Shown here in pieces: positions 63,140 to 64,000 of a stretch of 64,000 bases of DNA. The stretch's first letter is position 1. Each line of letters opens with the position of its first letter. The stretch lies in NCBI RefSeq assembly GCF_025725685.1, contig NZ_CP107008.1, positions 1,488,001 through 1,552,000 of the forward strand, read 5' to 3'. The DNA is from Halomonas sp. M4R1S46. Its GTDB lineage: Bacteria > Pseudomonadota > Gammaproteobacteria > Pseudomonadales > Halomonadaceae. The position numbers and the translations under genes were made by a program. The notes beneath the pieces were generated by a model that did no database searches, had not been told where the DNA came from, and saw only the letters and a program-made list of their open reading frames with translations.

Positions 63140-63514
63140 TCACTTCACCGCCGCAGGATTGTCCTTGAACTCTATCTGAATCACCTCTAGAGGTTCGTCA
63201 CCGAGATTCTCGGGCTGGTGGTGGTCGGCCGCAACCCAGTGAGTCGTGCCCGCCTCTGCGGTGACCTCTCGAGTCGTGCCGTCAGGGAATGTAAATCTCA
63301 CATGGCCGTCCGTCAGGAACACAACCACGCCCGCCGGATGCTCGTGCATCACAGATTGCTCGCCAGGGCCATAGGTGATGCGTAACGCGCGGACCTGGTC
63401 ATTTTCGAATTCAACCTGGTAGTGTTCAGGGTCGACCTCGACGGCATCCTGCGCCATCGCTGTGGCGGTGTACGCACCGAGCAAGATTGCTAGTACTACC
63501 AAGGCCCGCCGCAT
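63140..63514 (-). CDS. Exported cupin-domain protein
   Basis: A 124-residue protein with a signal peptide (MRRALVVLAILLGAYTATAMA, cleaved before QDAV). A single cupin barrel follows: GEQSVMHEHPAGVVVFLTDG with two His metal ligands, and HWVAADHHQPENLG near the end. Small periplasmic cupins of this kind are common and uncharacterised. Confidence 0.88.
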   Translation of the reverse strand: MRRALVVLAILLGAYTATAMAQDAVEVDPEHYQVEFENDQVRALRITYGPGEQSVMHEHPAGVVVFLTDGHVRFTFPDGTTREVTAEAGTTHWVAADHHQPENLGDEPLEVIQIEFKDNPAAVK

Positions 63515-63761
63515 GTCGCTCTCCTTAAGCTCGAAAGCTTACTCGTTCCAGTAATATGATATATCCCTTATTTGTGTTTCGTGAGACTCCGCTCCGTGAG
63601 GCCTGACAAATATTATTATAGGATCAAGGTGGCCACAGCTCGCCAACAATAACTTCTCCAGTTCGCACTCATTCCTGTCGTGCCTGGTTTCGATCTATGA
63701 CGTATGCCTTCAACGCCGTGGGAGAGATGTCATCGTGGTCGAGCGTGGAGGGCACCGAATA

Positions 63762-63791
63762 CAACGGGCCGCAGATCGGTGCGGCCCGTTG
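63762..63791 (-). terminator. Hairpin after the GDPD gene
   Basis: CAACGGGCCGCA and its exact inverse form a 12-bp stem with a 6-base loop, 21 bp past the stop codon of the phosphodiesterase gene. There is no U-run, so it may end transcription with help or protect the mRNA 3' end. Confidence 0.6.
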
Positions 63792-63811
63792 CGTGTGTGT
63801 TGGGCTACCGG

Positions 63812-64000
63812 TCAGGCCTCGGGGTTCATGCAGTTGTCGTAGAAGGTGACGGTGGCGGGCCAGTCGGAGAACAGGCCACGGACACCCACGTCCCGGGCCA
63901 GTACGTCCAGGGTCAGCAGCTTGTCGCCGTTGCCGTCGATGACCGCCTCGGTGGTCTGGTGGTACCACTCGCCATCCCGGGACAGCGGGCCGGAGCGCTC
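63812..64000 (-). CDS. Glycerophosphodiester phosphodiesterase, C-terminal part (window edge)
   Basis: The last 62 codons are visible; the gene continues beyond the window. WYHQTTEAVIDGNGDKLLTL is followed by DVLARDVGVRGLFSDWPATV and FYDNCMNPEA. The segment GVRGLFSDWPATVTFY is the typical end of GlpQ/GDPD TIM-barrel enzymes that split glycerophosphodiesters to glycerol-3-phosphate. The N-terminus and export signal are not in view. Confidence 0.75.
   Translation of the reverse strand, partial: ERSGPLSRDGEWYHQTTEAVIDGNGDKLLTLDVLARDVGVRGLFSDWPATVTFYDNCMNPEA

Overview
The window is GC-rich DNA from a free-living gammaproteobacterium. Gene content (leucine catabolism, TRAP transport, an AcoR-driven acetoin operon, SbtA-type bicarbonate transport, OsmC-YcaO, LysE with AraC) fits a Halomonas-like member of the Oceanospirillales best. 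That assignment rests on gene content and base composition, not on a search. No rRNA, tRNA or CRISPR array was seen.

Region 1 (1-2062) is chromosomal: the end of an AraC regulator, a LysE-type exporter, a GFA-family protein, and a DUF1801 gene cut off after about 63 codons. Region 2 (about 2063-14120) is a mosaic island of lower and uneven GC. It holds two derelict integron loci. Each has an attI-like site, one has a readable C-terminal scrap of the integrase, and together they carry three cassettes with foldable attC sites (a TPR-like membrane protein, a GFA protein, a TerC/Alx protein). A complete IS30-family element with a 3-bp target duplication, a truncated IS5-family element, an IS200/IS605 tnpB relic and several broken genes lie among them. 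A CaCA antiporter, a CPA1 antiporter, a zinc metallopeptidase and a PagL-like lipid A deacylase also sit here.

Region 3 (14360-22265) holds a TAXI-type TRAP transporter (receptor plus fused permease), an OsmC-YcaO fusion, and a stand-alone FabF divergent from a TetR regulator. Region 4 (22282-29586) is the leucine/isovalerate operon read leftward: isovaleryl-CoA dehydrogenase, methylcrotonyl-CoA carboxylase beta, methylglutaconyl-CoA hydratase, carboxylase alpha, HMG-CoA lyase. A perfect 16-bp palindrome lies upstream, and heptamer-repeat/hairpin elements fill two of its gaps. Region 5 (29739-31997) is SbtA divergent from a LysR regulator.

Region 6 (32562-35468) is a small, poorly understood operon. 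It ends in an M6-family metalloprotease whose last 72 residues are duplicated as a separate small gene at the start of the operon, with a Pro/Ala-rich acidic protein and a YbaY/YscW-like protein between them. Region 7 (35484-39225) is a tungstate transporter (tupB-tupC-tupA) divergent from an HTH/periplasmic-binding-fold regulator. Region 8 (39253-44966) contains a BTAD (SARP-like) regulator, a DUF4242 protein, an OsmC-flavin monooxygenase pair and an AhpD-like protein. Two of its promoters share a near-identical 20-bp direct-repeat motif, which suggests one regulon.

Region 9 (44955-54387) is acetoin/2,3-butanediol catabolism. AcoR is divergent from a sigma-54-type promoter that leads into a Tat-exported small subunit, a GMC oxidoreductase, acoA, butanediol dehydrogenase, acoB, a free-standing lipoyl domain, an E2 catalytic domain and a lipoate-protein ligase. 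Region 10 (54554-64000) is a looser collection: an amidase, an exported intradiol dioxygenase-like protein, a VOC protein, AraC/GlxA regulators, one intact berberine-bridge-type flavoprotein with two broken relatives, a cupin, and the end of a glycerophosphodiester phosphodiesterase.
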